Below are positions 14,202-22,395 of a stretch of DNA of 43,947 bases, piece after piece. This DNA comes from an uncultured Clostridia bacterium (GTDB lineage: Bacteria; Bacillota; Clostridia; Christensenellales; DTU072): positions 1 through 43,947 of the forward strand of contig CALVNM010000011.1 in NCBI GenBank assembly GCA_944349735.1, given 5' to 3'. The notes beneath the pieces were generated by a model. That model did not search any database. It was given only the letters and a program-made list of their open reading frames with translations, and had not been told where the DNA came from. Within the stretch, counting starts at the first letter, position 1; each line of letters begins with the position of its first letter. A program made the position numbers and the translations under genes.

Positions 14202-14306
14202 GTCCGACGAGTGATTTTTACTGTTGCGTAAGGACATTGGTAATGCGCCTCCGAACGCGTATTCAGCGTGTGCGCCCGCGCGTAGTACGGGTACGATATT
14301 ATACGT

Positions 14307-14335
14307 TTGACTTTTCTATCGTTTTATAGTAATAT
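14307..14335 (+). promoter_or_regulatory. Sigma-A promoter of the citrate synthase/GH20 operon
   Basis: TTGACT (14307-14312), a 17-base spacer and TAATAT (14330-14335). It sits 37 bases before a strong ribosome site (AAAGGAGGTG, 14359-14368) and the ATG at 14373, so the leader is about 30 bases. Confidence 0.7.
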
Positions 14336-14372
14336 AGTTAACATACGAACATTTTTGTAAAGGAGGTGCATA

Positions 14373-15746
14373 ATGCCTAAATCGGAAAATCCCAAACAGC
14401 TCGTCGCCAAACGTATCAAAGGATTGGCGAACTTAGCGAGGAAAAGCACCATCATCAAAGAGGAATACTACGAACAGCACGATTGTAAGCGCGGGCTGCG
14501 CGACATCAACGGACAGGGCGTCGTCGTGGGACTTACGGAGATAAGCGAGATAATAGCTTCCAAAGTCAACGACAAAGGCGTAAGGGAACCCTGTCACGGC
14601 GAACTCTATTATCGCGGTATTCTTCTCGACGACATCGTCAAAGGTTTCATACGCGAGAAGCGTTTCGGTTTCGAGGAAGTAACATACCTTTTGCTTTTCG
14701 GTAAACTTCCGAGCGCGGACGAGCTTACGCAGTTCAACGACATGCTCGCTAAGCTCAGAACGCTGCCTTCGGGTTTCCTGCGCGACGTCATCATGAAACG
14801 TCCTTCCGTAGACATGATGAACGTGCTCCAGCGCAGCGTGCTTACATTGTACGCTTACGACGACAACGCGGACGACATCTCTATAGAAAACGTGCTTCTG
14901 CAGTGCATGGATCTAATAGCCAAATTCCCCATGCTGTCTGTGTACGGCTACCATGTATTCAAGCACTATTACGACGACGGAAGCCTCATTATTCATAACC
15001 CCGATCCTTCCATGAGCACTGCGGAGAATATCTTGAGGATGCTTCGTCCGGACGGTCTGTATAGCCCGCTCGAGGCGAAACTGCTCGATCTCTGCCTTGT
15101 ACTGCATGCCGAACACGGCGGCGGTAACAACTCTACTTTCACCGATCACGTGGTAAGCAGTTCGGGAACGGATACCTATTCCGCTATAGCCGCGTCGCTC
15201 GGTTCCCTCAAAGGTCCCCGTCACGGCGGCGCGAACGTCAAGGTCATCAAGATGATGGAGGACATCCGCGCGCACGTAAATCCCGATTCGGACGCCAGCA
15301 TCGAGAGTTACCTCAATCAGATACTCGACAAGAAGGCTTTCGATAATTCGGGACTTATTTACGGTATGGGGCACGCGGTATATTCGATCTCCGATCCGCG
15401 CGCGAAAATACTCAAGAGCTTCATCAAGCCTCTTGCGATAGAGAAGGGGTTGGAGGAAGAATACAGATTCTACCGCAAGATAGAGACGATCGCGCCTCAG
15501 GTCATTGCCGCGAAGCGCAAGATGTACAAAGGCGTTTCCGCAAATATCGACTTCTATTCGGGACTTATATACCGTCTGCTCGGGATACCGACCGAACTCT
15601 TTACGCCCATATTCGCAATGGCGCGTATGTCCGGCTGGAGCGCGCACCGCATAGAAGAGCTGTCCAACGGCGGCAAGATAATACGTCCCGCATACGACGC
15701 GGTTGCAGAACACAGCCCTTACGTAAAACTCAGCGAAAGGAAATAA
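14373..15746 (+). CDS. gltA: Citrate synthase
   Basis: 457 residues, near the length of the longer clostridial citrate synthases. The enzyme condenses oxaloacetate and acetyl-CoA to citrate in the cytoplasm. Visible active-site motifs are His248 in LHAEHGGGNNSTF, GPRHGGAN around His284, His334 in GMGHAVYSISDPRA, and Asp393 in SANIDFYSG. The middle also carries the family phrase ELYYRGILLDDI and the C-terminal AHRIEE. The first about 45 residues form an N-terminal extension rich in Lys. The start is fixed by a near-perfect AGGAGG six bases upstream. It heads a seven-gene operon made mostly of carbohydrate enzymes, an unusual place for citrate synthase: no aconitase or isocitrate dehydrogenase is nearby. 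2-methylcitrate synthase is the main alternative and cannot be separated by eye. Confidence 0.9.
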   Translation: MPKSENPKQLVAKRIKGLANLARKSTIIKEEYYEQHDCKRGLRDINGQGVVVGLTEISEIIASKVNDKGVREPCHGELYYRGILLDDIVKGFIREKRFGFEEVTYLLLFGKLPSADELTQFNDMLAKLRTLPSGFLRDVIMKRPSVDMMNVLQRSVLTLYAYDDNADDISIENVLLQCMDLIAKFPMLSVYGYHVFKHYYDDGSLIIHNPDPSMSTAENILRMLRPDGLYSPLEAKLLDLCLVLHAEHGGGNNSTFTDHVVSSSGTDTYSAIAASLGSLKGPRHGGANVKVIKMMEDIRAHVNPDSDASIESYLNQILDKKAFDNSGLIYGMGHAVYSISDPRAKILKSFIKPLAIEKGLEEEYRFYRKIETIAPQVIAAKRKMYKGVSANIDFYSGLIYRLLGIPTELFTPIFAMARMSGWSAHRIEELSNGGKIIRPAYDAVAEHSPYVKLSERK

Positions 15747-15781
15747 CCAACGAATAATAAAGTAAAAGTCGACGAGGTCTT

Positions 15782-17407
15782 ATGCTTAACGTGATCCCCA
15801 GACCGGCTTATGCCGAAGAAAAGTTCGGAGAATTCGTGATCAATTCGGATACCACAGTGTATGCCGACGACCAGCTCGCCTATGCGCGCGACGCGCTCGT
15901 TAACTGCGTAGAAAAAGCATGCGGTTACCGTCTGCAGGTGGTGGTCAGCCGCAAAGCGAAGATACAGTTTCTGTTTGACAGGCACGTGGCGCGCGAGGGT
16001 TACAATCTCGAAGCGACGACCGATAGCCTGACCGTACAGGCTTCGGCAATAGCAGGCGCGTTTTACGCCGTGCAGACTATAAGACAGCTTACGATGGCGG
16101 ATCTTATAGATAATCCGACGGTACTTACCATGCACGCGGTATCGATCAAAGACGAACCCGTGTATGCGTATCGCGGACTGATGTTCGACGAAGCGAGGTA
16201 CTTTCACGGAGCGGATACGGTCAAAACCATTCTCGACATGATGGCGTATCACAAACTGAACGTTTTCCATTGGCATCTTTCCGACAACGAAGGTTGGCGC
16301 GTGGAGATCAAGAAGTACCCCAAGCTTACCGAAATAGGGTCTTACCGCAAAGGAAGTCAGTATCTGGCCTGGGGCAACAAGTCGATAGATAAGACGCCGC
16401 ACGAAGGCTTTTACACACAACAGGAACTTAAGGAAATAGTGGCGTACGCCGCGCGGCTCAATATAATGATCGTGCCGGAAATAGATATGCCCGCGCATCT
16501 CGGCGCGGCGATCGCCGCTTATCCCGAATTAAGCTGCCGCAACGTGCTTAAAGAAGTACCCGTCATACACGGCGGGACTCCGGAGACCGGAGGCATAGGA
16601 GATATAATAGGCTGCGCCGGAAAAGATTTTACATACAGATTTATTTACGACGTTATCGACGAGCTTTCCGCCATTTTCCCTGCGCCGTATTTCCATATCG
16701 GCGGCGACGAAGCACCTAAAGGCGAATGGAAGAAATGTCCTCATTGCCAGGAGACCATGAGGAAATACGGACTCGAGAACGAAGAACAGTTGCAAGGCTA
16801 TATGAATAACAAAATAGCCGTTTATCTCAAGCGTAAAGGCAAGCGCCTTATAGGCTGGAACGAGATACTCACCGCCAAAAAACTCGACAATTCCGTTATC
16901 GCGCAATATTGGACTTACAAGCGCGACCCGCGCGTCGAAAATTACCTCATGAGCGGAAGAGACGTAATAGTCAGTAAGCACCAGGCGTTCTATTTCGATA
17001 TGCCTTACGCCATGAACAGACTAAAAACCACATACGAATTTGTTCCCGAAAAATACGGGATCGGCGAATATTCATCGGGTATTCTCGGCGTGGAAGGCAC
17101 GCTGTGGACGGAATGGATGCCCACCGAGGAGAGAGTGGAGTATCAGCTTTTCCCGAGAATGGAGGCGCTTGCCGAAGTGGCGTGGACGCCCGCATCCGAG
17201 AGGAATTATCGGGACTTTATCCTGAGGCTCAGGAAGTTCATTCCGATATTGGATAAAGCGCGCATAGAGTATTGCCCGCTGTCCATGGTCAACGTGAAAA
17301 ACCCGTTGAAGCGCCTCAAGATCGCCAGAGTGTTCCAACGTAAGAACGCCCATGTCGAATATAACAGGGCGATGGTAGTCAAGAAGAGGAGAAGATACCG
17401 CATATAA
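15782..17407 (+). CDS. Beta-N-acetylhexosaminidase, GH20
   Basis: 541 residues. An N-terminal GH20b-like alpha/beta domain (about 1-125) precedes a TIM barrel (about 130-470). Barrel motifs are YRGLMFDEARYFHG, FHWHLSDNEGWRVEIK, VPEIDMPAHLGA, and the catalytic Asp309-Glu310 pair in FHIGGDEAPKGEW. WTYK and EGTLWTEWMPTEE follow, the latter lining the sugar pocket in relatives. The enzyme releases terminal GlcNAc or GalNAc by substrate-assisted catalysis. No signal peptide is present, so it should work on imported oligosaccharides. About 50 C-terminal residues beyond the barrel are basic and end in KKRRRYRI. The gene starts 35 bases after citrate synthase with GAGGT before the ATG, and its stop is 1 base before the next ATG. 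The call is firm; the preferred sugar is unknown. Confidence 0.93.
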   Translation: MLNVIPRPAYAEEKFGEFVINSDTTVYADDQLAYARDALVNCVEKACGYRLQVVVSRKAKIQFLFDRHVAREGYNLEATTDSLTVQASAIAGAFYAVQTIRQLTMADLIDNPTVLTMHAVSIKDEPVYAYRGLMFDEARYFHGADTVKTILDMMAYHKLNVFHWHLSDNEGWRVEIKKYPKLTEIGSYRKGSQYLAWGNKSIDKTPHEGFYTQQELKEIVAYAARLNIMIVPEIDMPAHLGAAIAAYPELSCRNVLKEVPVIHGGTPETGGIGDIIGCAGKDFTYRFIYDVIDELSAIFPAPYFHIGGDEAPKGEWKKCPHCQETMRKYGLENEEQLQGYMNNKIAVYLKRKGKRLIGWNEILTAKKLDNSVIAQYWTYKRDPRVENYLMSGRDVIVSKHQAFYFDMPYAMNRLKTTYEFVPEKYGIGEYSSGILGVEGTLWTEWMPTEERVEYQLFPRMEALAEVAWTPASERNYRDFILRLRKFIPILDKARIEYCPLSMVNVKNPLKRLKIARVFQRKNAHVEYNRAMVVKKRRRYRI

Positions 17408-17408
17408 G

Positions 17409-17855
17409 ATGGAGATATATTTTGCGGAAGTCGCGTTGACGCGCGACGATCTCCACAAGCATATCGCATTTCCTTTCGTTTTGCCACGCGACATGAGCAA
17501 AATGACCGTGAAATACAGGTATTCTCCCAAACGGTACGGGGGGAAGGACGCGTATTCTCTGGCGCTCGCGGCATTCCGCGACGCATATCCCGAAGGCGTC
17601 GAACCGGAGGAAAAAGAGATACTTGACGAACTCCCGCTGAATAACCATGTCACGCTTTCTCTTGAGAGAGAGGGTGCGTTGGTAGGAACAGCCCACCGTC
17701 ATTCGGACAACGCCGAGTATTTTGTTTCGCGCACCGCAGCAAGCCCCGGGTTTACTCCGACCGAAGTGCGCGGCGGGGAATGGGCGGTAGTACTTTCGAC
17801 GCACGCTATCCTCGACGAAGTTATTACGGCTACGATAGAGGTCACTGCGGAATGA
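17409..17855 (+). CDS. Detached beta-domain of a CehA/McbA-type metallohydrolase
   Basis: 148 residues. The first half (LTRDDLHKHIAFPFVLP, then a MTVKYRYSP strand) and the second half (NHVTLSLEREG, TAHRHSDNAEYFVSRTAASP, GFTPTEVRGGEWAVVL) recall the N-terminal beta-sandwich that precedes the PHP domain in CehA/McbA-family metallohydrolases, where the corresponding phrases are RGxSGxxR, ATPGYxPGPI and GxWxVxLG. Here the domain is a separate gene whose TGA overlaps the ATG of the PHP gene by four bases, in a different frame. Translation is therefore likely coupled and the two products may form one enzyme. Alternatively this is an ancestral fused gene broken by a frameshift. No catalytic residues are expected in this part. 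The homology is remembered rather than searched, so I hold it at moderate confidence. Confidence 0.6.
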   Translation: MEIYFAEVALTRDDLHKHIAFPFVLPRDMSKMTVKYRYSPKRYGGKDAYSLALAAFRDAYPEGVEPEEKEILDELPLNNHVTLSLEREGALVGTAHRHSDNAEYFVSRTAASPGFTPTEVRGGEWAVVLSTHAILDEVITATIEVTAE

Positions 17856-18559
17856 GCGGCGCCATGGTGTATTATCCGTTCGAATTGCATTGCCATACGA
17901 TACACAGCGACGGTCGTTTCACGCCGCGCGAACTCGTGGAAGCTGCTGCCGAACGCGGACTCCGAGGTATAGCCCTTACCGATCACAACACGGCTTCCGG
18001 AGTGGACGAAGCGGTGCGCGCCGGAGAAGAATCGGGCGTGGTCGTTATACCCGGTATCGAATGGACTACTTTTTACGGTCATATAACGGTATTGGGCGGG
18101 CATTCGGATATTGACTGGCGGACCGTAACTCCGGACAACGCATCGGATAAGATCTTACGCGCGACGCAATCGGGCGACATAGCTTCGCTCGCGCATCCTT
18201 ATCGGGTGGGATACCCCGTATGTACGGGGGGAAGATCGGAATTCCCCGCGGAGATATTCGACGTTCTCACAGGATACGAAGTGTGTTCCGGTCTGTTGGA
18301 TGACCCTACGAACAGCCGCTCGCTCAAGGAGTATTCGGAACTCGTGTCGTCGGGTAAAAGACTTGCCGCGTTATACGGGCGGGACTGGCATGCGAAAGGC
18401 AACGATAACGGATTTGGGGTAACTCTTATCGGCATATCGGGAGTCCTTAATGCGGAAAACGCACTTGAAGCTATTCGCAACGGATATACTGCGGTAGCCG
18501 ACGGAAGCGGACACATAATCATAAAGACGCCGTCCGAGGCGTACGGGAGGAAACAATGA
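17852..18559 (+). CDS. PHP-domain metallohydrolase (CehA/McbA-like)
   Basis: 235 residues. The PHP metal-binding set is complete by eye: His13-x-His15 and Asp20 in LHCHTIHSDG, Asp44-His45 in LTDHN, Glu70 in PGIEWTT, His77, a later AHPYR histidine and an RDWHAKG Asp-x-His. The fold is a trinuclear-metal phosphoesterase or hydrolase barrel; the substrate cannot be told. The open frame runs upstream to 17780, but the added 24 residues overlap the previous gene and are basic and atypical. The ATG at 17852 sits in an ATGA overlap with the preceding stop and has GAGGT upstream, so I chose it. The gene ends with another ATGA overlap into the GDPD-like gene. The link to the detached beta-domain points to a CehA/McbA-type enzyme acting on phosphodiesters or carboxyl esters. 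Confidence 0.85.
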   Translation: MSGAMVYYPFELHCHTIHSDGRFTPRELVEAAAERGLRGIALTDHNTASGVDEAVRAGEESGVVVIPGIEWTTFYGHITVLGGHSDIDWRTVTPDNASDKILRATQSGDIASLAHPYRVGYPVCTGGRSEFPAEIFDVLTGYEVCSGLLDDPTNSRSLKEYSELVSSGKRLAALYGRDWHAKGNDNGFGVTLIGISGVLNAENALEAIRNGYTAVADGSGHIIIKTPSEAYGRKQ

Positions 18560-19191
18560 TCACCGCACACGGAGGCTCGTTGAATACCGAGCGGAACAGT
18601 TACGAATATTTCGAAGCGGTAGCGAATTGCGGGATGGACGCCATCGAGGTAGACATCCGAAGTTTTGCGGGCAAACTTTATCTCGGGCATATCGTAGTAC
18701 CCATTTTCAAATCCGGAAGGATACCTCTCGAATTCGTATTCGAGTATTGTAAAGAACACGATCTCAAAGTCAACTGCGACGTGAAAAGGGCGGGATTGGT
18801 AGCTCCCGTCGTGCGCCTTGCCGAAGAGATGAACGCTACGCAATACGTGTATTTCACCGGCTCCGTGCATAAAGAGGAAATAGCTTATCTCGGCGGGTGC
18901 GACGCCTACATGAATAACGGATTTTATCCGTACTCATTGAAAGAAGGTAATATCGCGGATATTAAAAAGTATCTCGATTCTTTCGCTTCTCCGCATATCA
19001 GAGGGCTTAATGTAAATTACCGTTTCACGCCCGAAAGCCTGCGCGACGCCGTAGTCGCCGCGGGAATGGGACTTTCCGTCTACACCGTGGACGACGAAGA
19101 CGAACTCAGAAAAATAGTCAATAAAGGCTACGATAACGTGACCACCAACAAACCCGACAAAGCTCTCGAGTTTATGAGGCGACAGGTATGA
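18556..19191 (+). CDS. Glycerophosphodiester phosphodiesterase-like protein
   Basis: 211 residues, shorter than most GDPDs of about 240-250. Family features are His5 in the opening TAHGGS strand, Asn14, the metal pair Glu31-x-Asp33 in AIEVDIRS, and His45 in LYLGH. The C-terminal strand-turn VYTVDDEDEL and GYDNVTTNKPDKAL are typical of the family end. Enzymes of this fold cut glycerophosphodiesters to glycerol-3-phosphate and an alcohol. Two usual residues differ: the arginine of HRG is Gly6, and HD is His45-Ile, while the IEIK strand reads NCDVKRAG. The substrate or activity may thus have changed. The gene overlaps its neighbours on both sides by four bases, so it is translated with the PHP enzyme and the oxidoreductase. 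Cytoplasmic; no signal peptide. Confidence 0.78.
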   Translation: MITAHGGSLNTERNSYEYFEAVANCGMDAIEVDIRSFAGKLYLGHIVVPIFKSGRIPLEFVFEYCKEHDLKVNCDVKRAGLVAPVVRLAEEMNATQYVYFTGSVHKEEIAYLGGCDAYMNNGFYPYSLKEGNIADIKKYLDSFASPHIRGLNVNYRFTPESLRDAVVAAGMGLSVYTVDDEDELRKIVNKGYDNVTTNKPDKALEFMRRQV

Positions 19192-20324
19192 TAGATTTCC
19201 TCGTTATAGGAATAGGGCGTATGGGCGGTATACACGCAAGGAATCTCGCCGCGTCGAGAGTGAGAGGCGCGCGCCTCAAAGCGGTATGCGATACCGACGA
19301 AGAGAAACTCGAAGCTTTTCGTAAAAAGCATCCGGGCGTCGAAACATACAAAGATTACCGCGAAGCGGTACTGCGTTCCGGAGCAGAAGCGGTTATCGTT
19401 GCTACTCCGCACTATTCGCATACGGAAATATCGGAATATTGTCTTGTTAACGGCGTGAACGTTTTGTCGGAAAAACCCCAAACCGTGACTGTCGGGGAAG
19501 CCCGTCGCATGAATGCGGTAGCCGCCGAACATCCCGATCTTCTCTACGGGATAATGTATAATCAGCGTACCAACCGTATGTACGCTTATGCGAAAAAACT
19601 TATGGACGAGGGCGCTCTCGGCGAGTTGCGGAGAGTTACTCTCGTAGTTACCGATTGGTACCGTTCCCAGTTTTATTACGATATGGGCGGGTGGCGCGCG
19701 AGCTGGAATGGCGAGGGGGGCGGACTGCTCATCAATCAATGCGTACATCAGCTCGATATATTGCAGTGGTTCGTAGGACTGCCCGTATCTCTTACTGCGG
19801 TTGTGAAGACGGTCAACCGCAATATTTCCGTTGAGAACGACGTCGCGGTCATAATGGAATATCCTTCAGGCGCTACGGGGGAATTCGTGGCGTCGGGACA
19901 CGAGCCTCGCGGAACCAACAGGCTAGAGATAGCGGGGGACAAGGGGAAGATAGTCATCGACAAGCACAAGATGGTATATATCGCCTACGAAAGGTCGGAA
20001 CGCGAAATAAACGCTTCCGTGACCGCGGGTTACGGAAGTACGCGTGTGAAAAAGACCTATGCGACCTACGGCGTTTTCCGTAAACTTGCCGACGCGATAT
20101 ACGGTCAGCAGATGCGCGTTGTACAGCGTTTCGCGGACGTATTGAACGGTAAGGCCAAAGCGCCGACAGCGTACGGAGCGGAGGGCGCGAGAGCGCTCGA
20201 ATTCATCAACGCGGTATATCTGTCCGCTTACACGGGAAGAAAAGTCCGTTTCCCCGTGGACGCAGACGAATACGACGAATTGTTGGCTAAACTCAAAGAG
20301 GAGGAGAGTATTAAATGTCCGTAA
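19188..20324 (+). CDS. Gfo/Idh/MocA-family oxidoreductase
   Basis: 378 residues. An N-terminal Rossmann fold opens directly with VIGIGRMGGIHARNL (glycine-rich NAD(P) loop), continues with AVCDTDEEKL, and carries the family signature SEKPQTVTVGEA, whose EKP lysine is usually catalytic. The C-terminal half shows WRASWNGEGGGLLINQCVHQ, with the GG-(x)n-D/N-x-x-x-H pattern, followed by LDILQWFVGLP. Members oxidise or reduce sugars, inositols or glycosidic bonds with NAD(P); the substrate here is unknown. The gene starts in an ATGA overlap with the GDPD-like gene and overlaps the next gene by 10 bases. The setting with GH20 and a six-hairpin glycosidase suggests that it handles a sugar released by these enzymes. 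Confidence 0.9.
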   Translation: MIDFLVIGIGRMGGIHARNLAASRVRGARLKAVCDTDEEKLEAFRKKHPGVETYKDYREAVLRSGAEAVIVATPHYSHTEISEYCLVNGVNVLSEKPQTVTVGEARRMNAVAAEHPDLLYGIMYNQRTNRMYAYAKKLMDEGALGELRRVTLVVTDWYRSQFYYDMGGWRASWNGEGGGLLINQCVHQLDILQWFVGLPVSLTAVVKTVNRNISVENDVAVIMEYPSGATGEFVASGHEPRGTNRLEIAGDKGKIVIDKHKMVYIAYERSEREINASVTAGYGSTRVKKTYATYGVFRKLADAIYGQQMRVVQRFADVLNGKAKAPTAYGAEGARALEFINAVYLSAYTGRKVRFPVDADEYDELLAKLKEEESIKCP

Positions 20325-22234
20325 TTTATAAGAACGGAGCGATAGTTTATACCGACGCTTTCCATAAAAAAGCGCTTTACGATATTTCCAACAACCTTCT
20401 GACCGCCCAATTCGACGGCACGGGAGCGATAGCGAAATATGCCGTGATCAACAAGTGGGATTTCATCGAATGTTATTACAGCCAGCTTGCCTTCAACGGA
20501 AAAGTTTTCGACATCTATACGCCCAAGATCGTAACCATGGCGGGACGCATGCAGATAACGGAGACGGAGACGGAAGACGCACGCCTCAGGATCACTCAGT
20601 TTGCCGACGACAAAACCAACGCGCTTTTCGAAGAATACGAAGTCACTGCGAAAAAAGACGTCGTATTCGAGAAAGTGGTAAATTTCGGACTTAACATCAC
20701 CTCGTGGATGAAGAACTTCTTTTCGACGAGATTTACTTTCCGCAATCTCATGAGGCTGATATTCGGCACTCTCGGCTCTGAGATCAAAGGACACCGCAAG
20801 AACGAAAAGCGTGAAGGGTTCACCGTCATACGCAATACCGTTATCGAGAATTTTTACTTCGATTTCGCCGTCAGCAACCCCTGCGAACCGCTGGAAACGA
20901 ATCACCTGTATACTAATCAGTTCGCGGCTAAGCTCGAGGTCAAAGCGGGCGAGACGCGTAAGATGCGCATAGTGCTGAGCGCGGGGACAGGGAAAGATTT
21001 CAGTTACGTCGACGTGGCGGAGTGCTACGGTAATTTCGACGCGCACAAAGCGTCTGCCGAAAAATATATCGCGGAGCTTCCCTGCCCCGAAAGCTGCAAA
21101 GGGGACGCTTTCCTCGAAGCCTATTTCAAGAGCCTGTACAACTGCTCCCTGACCATGTATAAAGAGGTGGGCAGATTCCGCGGCTTCCTTGCGGGAATAG
21201 TTTATCAGTCGCCCGCAAGGACCTATTTCCGCGACGGGTACTGGACGGTACTCAGCGTGCTTCCCTACAGACCCGATCTCGTCAGGAACGAAATAATCAC
21301 GCTCGCCACCGGTATCGACAAGGACGGCAAATGTCCTTCGGCTGTCAAATACAATTTCAAGAACTGGTGGGGCAACCACTACGACAGCCCGTCGTGCTTT
21401 GCCGCGATGCTTTACGATTACGTGCGCGCGTCAGGAGATACTTCGATACTCGACGAGCCGTGGCGCGGGGGGACGATACTCGACGCGGCGGTGAAAGTGG
21501 TTGATAAGCTGGCGGAGTACGCCGACGATACGGGACTTCTTTACAAAGGCGGCGAATATAACCGCAGAGACTGGTGCGACAACGTTTTCCGCAGCGGTTA
21601 CTGCACATACGACGAAGCTTTCTATGCACGCGCGCTCAAGGCTTTAAGCGTCTTGCTCGAAGAGCGCGACAATGCCGCCGCCGAGGCGTACGCCGCAAAA
21701 TACGAGAAAGTATGTAAAGCTATCAACGACATACTTTGGGATTCTAAACTCGGATATTACGTCAACTATAAAAACGAAACATTTACAGAGGACAACCTAT
21801 CGATAGATACCGTGACGACGGTACTGTTCGGCATTGCGCCCGAGGACAGAGCGCGTTCCGTGCTGAAGAAAATGGAAAGTATGCTCGAAACGCGCAACAA
21901 CAAAGATCAGAAAGCGGGCGATTTCGGAGTGCTGTCGGTATATCCTTTCTATAAAGACAACCGTTCGGTAGTGCTTAAATCGAGTCTGCCGTATTATTAC
22001 CATAACGGCGGCGATTGGCCGTACTGGTCGGCAGCTTACGCGTATGCCAAACTCATGTACGGCATGGATTACATCTATCCGCTCACGCGTTGGTTCGAGT
22101 ATAATATCGCCAAAAACAATTTCACTCCAGTGGAGTTTTACGCTCCGCCGCATGCCGACGGATCGCTGCTTCAGGCGTGGTCGAGCGTGGGCGCGTTCGT
22201 ACTGAGTTATCCCGACGGACGCTTTTTCGGATAA
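20315..22234 (+). CDS. Six-hairpin (alpha/alpha)6 glycosidase-like protein
   Basis: 639 residues. The N-terminal third is a beta domain (about 1-240). From about residue 265 the protein becomes an alpha/alpha barrel of the kind seen in GH63/GH78/GH37 and glycogen-debranching enzymes. Visible phrases are the YFRDGYWTVLSVLPYRPDLV segment (about 304), IDKDGKCPSAV, RRDWCDNVFRSGYCTYDEAF, DILWDSKLGYYVNY, and the pair YYYHNGGDWPYWSAAYAYA and LLQAWSSVGAF near the end. Acidic residues in RRDWCDN and NGGDWPYW are candidates for catalysis. The family number cannot be decided by eye. The gene is cytoplasmic, last in the citrate synthase operon, and overlaps the oxidoreductase by 10 bases with GAGGAGAG as its ribosome site. 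A terminator follows. Confidence 0.78.
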   Translation: MSVIYKNGAIVYTDAFHKKALYDISNNLLTAQFDGTGAIAKYAVINKWDFIECYYSQLAFNGKVFDIYTPKIVTMAGRMQITETETEDARLRITQFADDKTNALFEEYEVTAKKDVVFEKVVNFGLNITSWMKNFFSTRFTFRNLMRLIFGTLGSEIKGHRKNEKREGFTVIRNTVIENFYFDFAVSNPCEPLETNHLYTNQFAAKLEVKAGETRKMRIVLSAGTGKDFSYVDVAECYGNFDAHKASAEKYIAELPCPESCKGDAFLEAYFKSLYNCSLTMYKEVGRFRGFLAGIVYQSPARTYFRDGYWTVLSVLPYRPDLVRNEIITLATGIDKDGKCPSAVKYNFKNWWGNHYDSPSCFAAMLYDYVRASGDTSILDEPWRGGTILDAAVKVVDKLAEYADDTGLLYKGGEYNRRDWCDNVFRSGYCTYDEAFYARALKALSVLLEERDNAAAEAYAAKYEKVCKAINDILWDSKLGYYVNYKNETFTEDNLSIDTVTTVLFGIAPEDRARSVLKKMESMLETRNNKDQKAGDFGVLSVYPFYKDNRSVVLKSSLPYYYHNGGDWPYWSAAYAYAKLMYGMDYIYPLTRWFEYNIAKNNFTPVEFYAPPHADGSLLQAWSSVGAFVLSYPDGRFFG

Positions 22235-22267
22235 CTTACGGATAATTTAAGGTAAATATTACGCCCG

Positions 22268-22304
22268 ATGCGCCTGCGAATATAACACGCGGGCGCATTT
22301 TCTT
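22268..22304 (+). terminator. Terminator of the citrate synthase/GH20 operon
   Basis: An 11-bp stem with one T-G wobble (ATGCGCCTGCG at 22268-22278, CGCGGGCGCAT at 22288-22298) and a 9-base loop, followed by TTTTCTT. Confidence 0.85.
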
Positions 22305-22336
22305 GCGCGCGCTCGCATATTTCTTAAATAAAGGTA

Positions 22337-22365
22337 TTGCATAATTTGAACTTTTAATTTATAAT
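22337..22365 (+). promoter_or_regulatory. Sigma-A promoter of the Big_3 lipoprotein
   Basis: TTGCAT (22337-22342), a 17-base spacer and TATAAT (22360-22365) in AT-rich DNA. The ATG at 22396 follows a short leader with CGGAGA as the ribosome site. Confidence 0.75.
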
Positions 22366-22395
22366 TAAATCAATTATTACGCTCCGGAGAACGCA

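Noticed and set aside
14202..14306. Possible riboswitch upstream of citrate synthase
   Set aside because: The region lies before the mapped promoter, and the leader after it is only about 30 bases, too short for a known riboswitch.
17780..17851. Upstream ATG of the PHP gene
   Set aside because: It overlaps the previous gene by about 75 bases and adds a basic, low-quality stretch; the ATGA overlap at 17852 with GAGGT upstream fits the neighbouring junctions.
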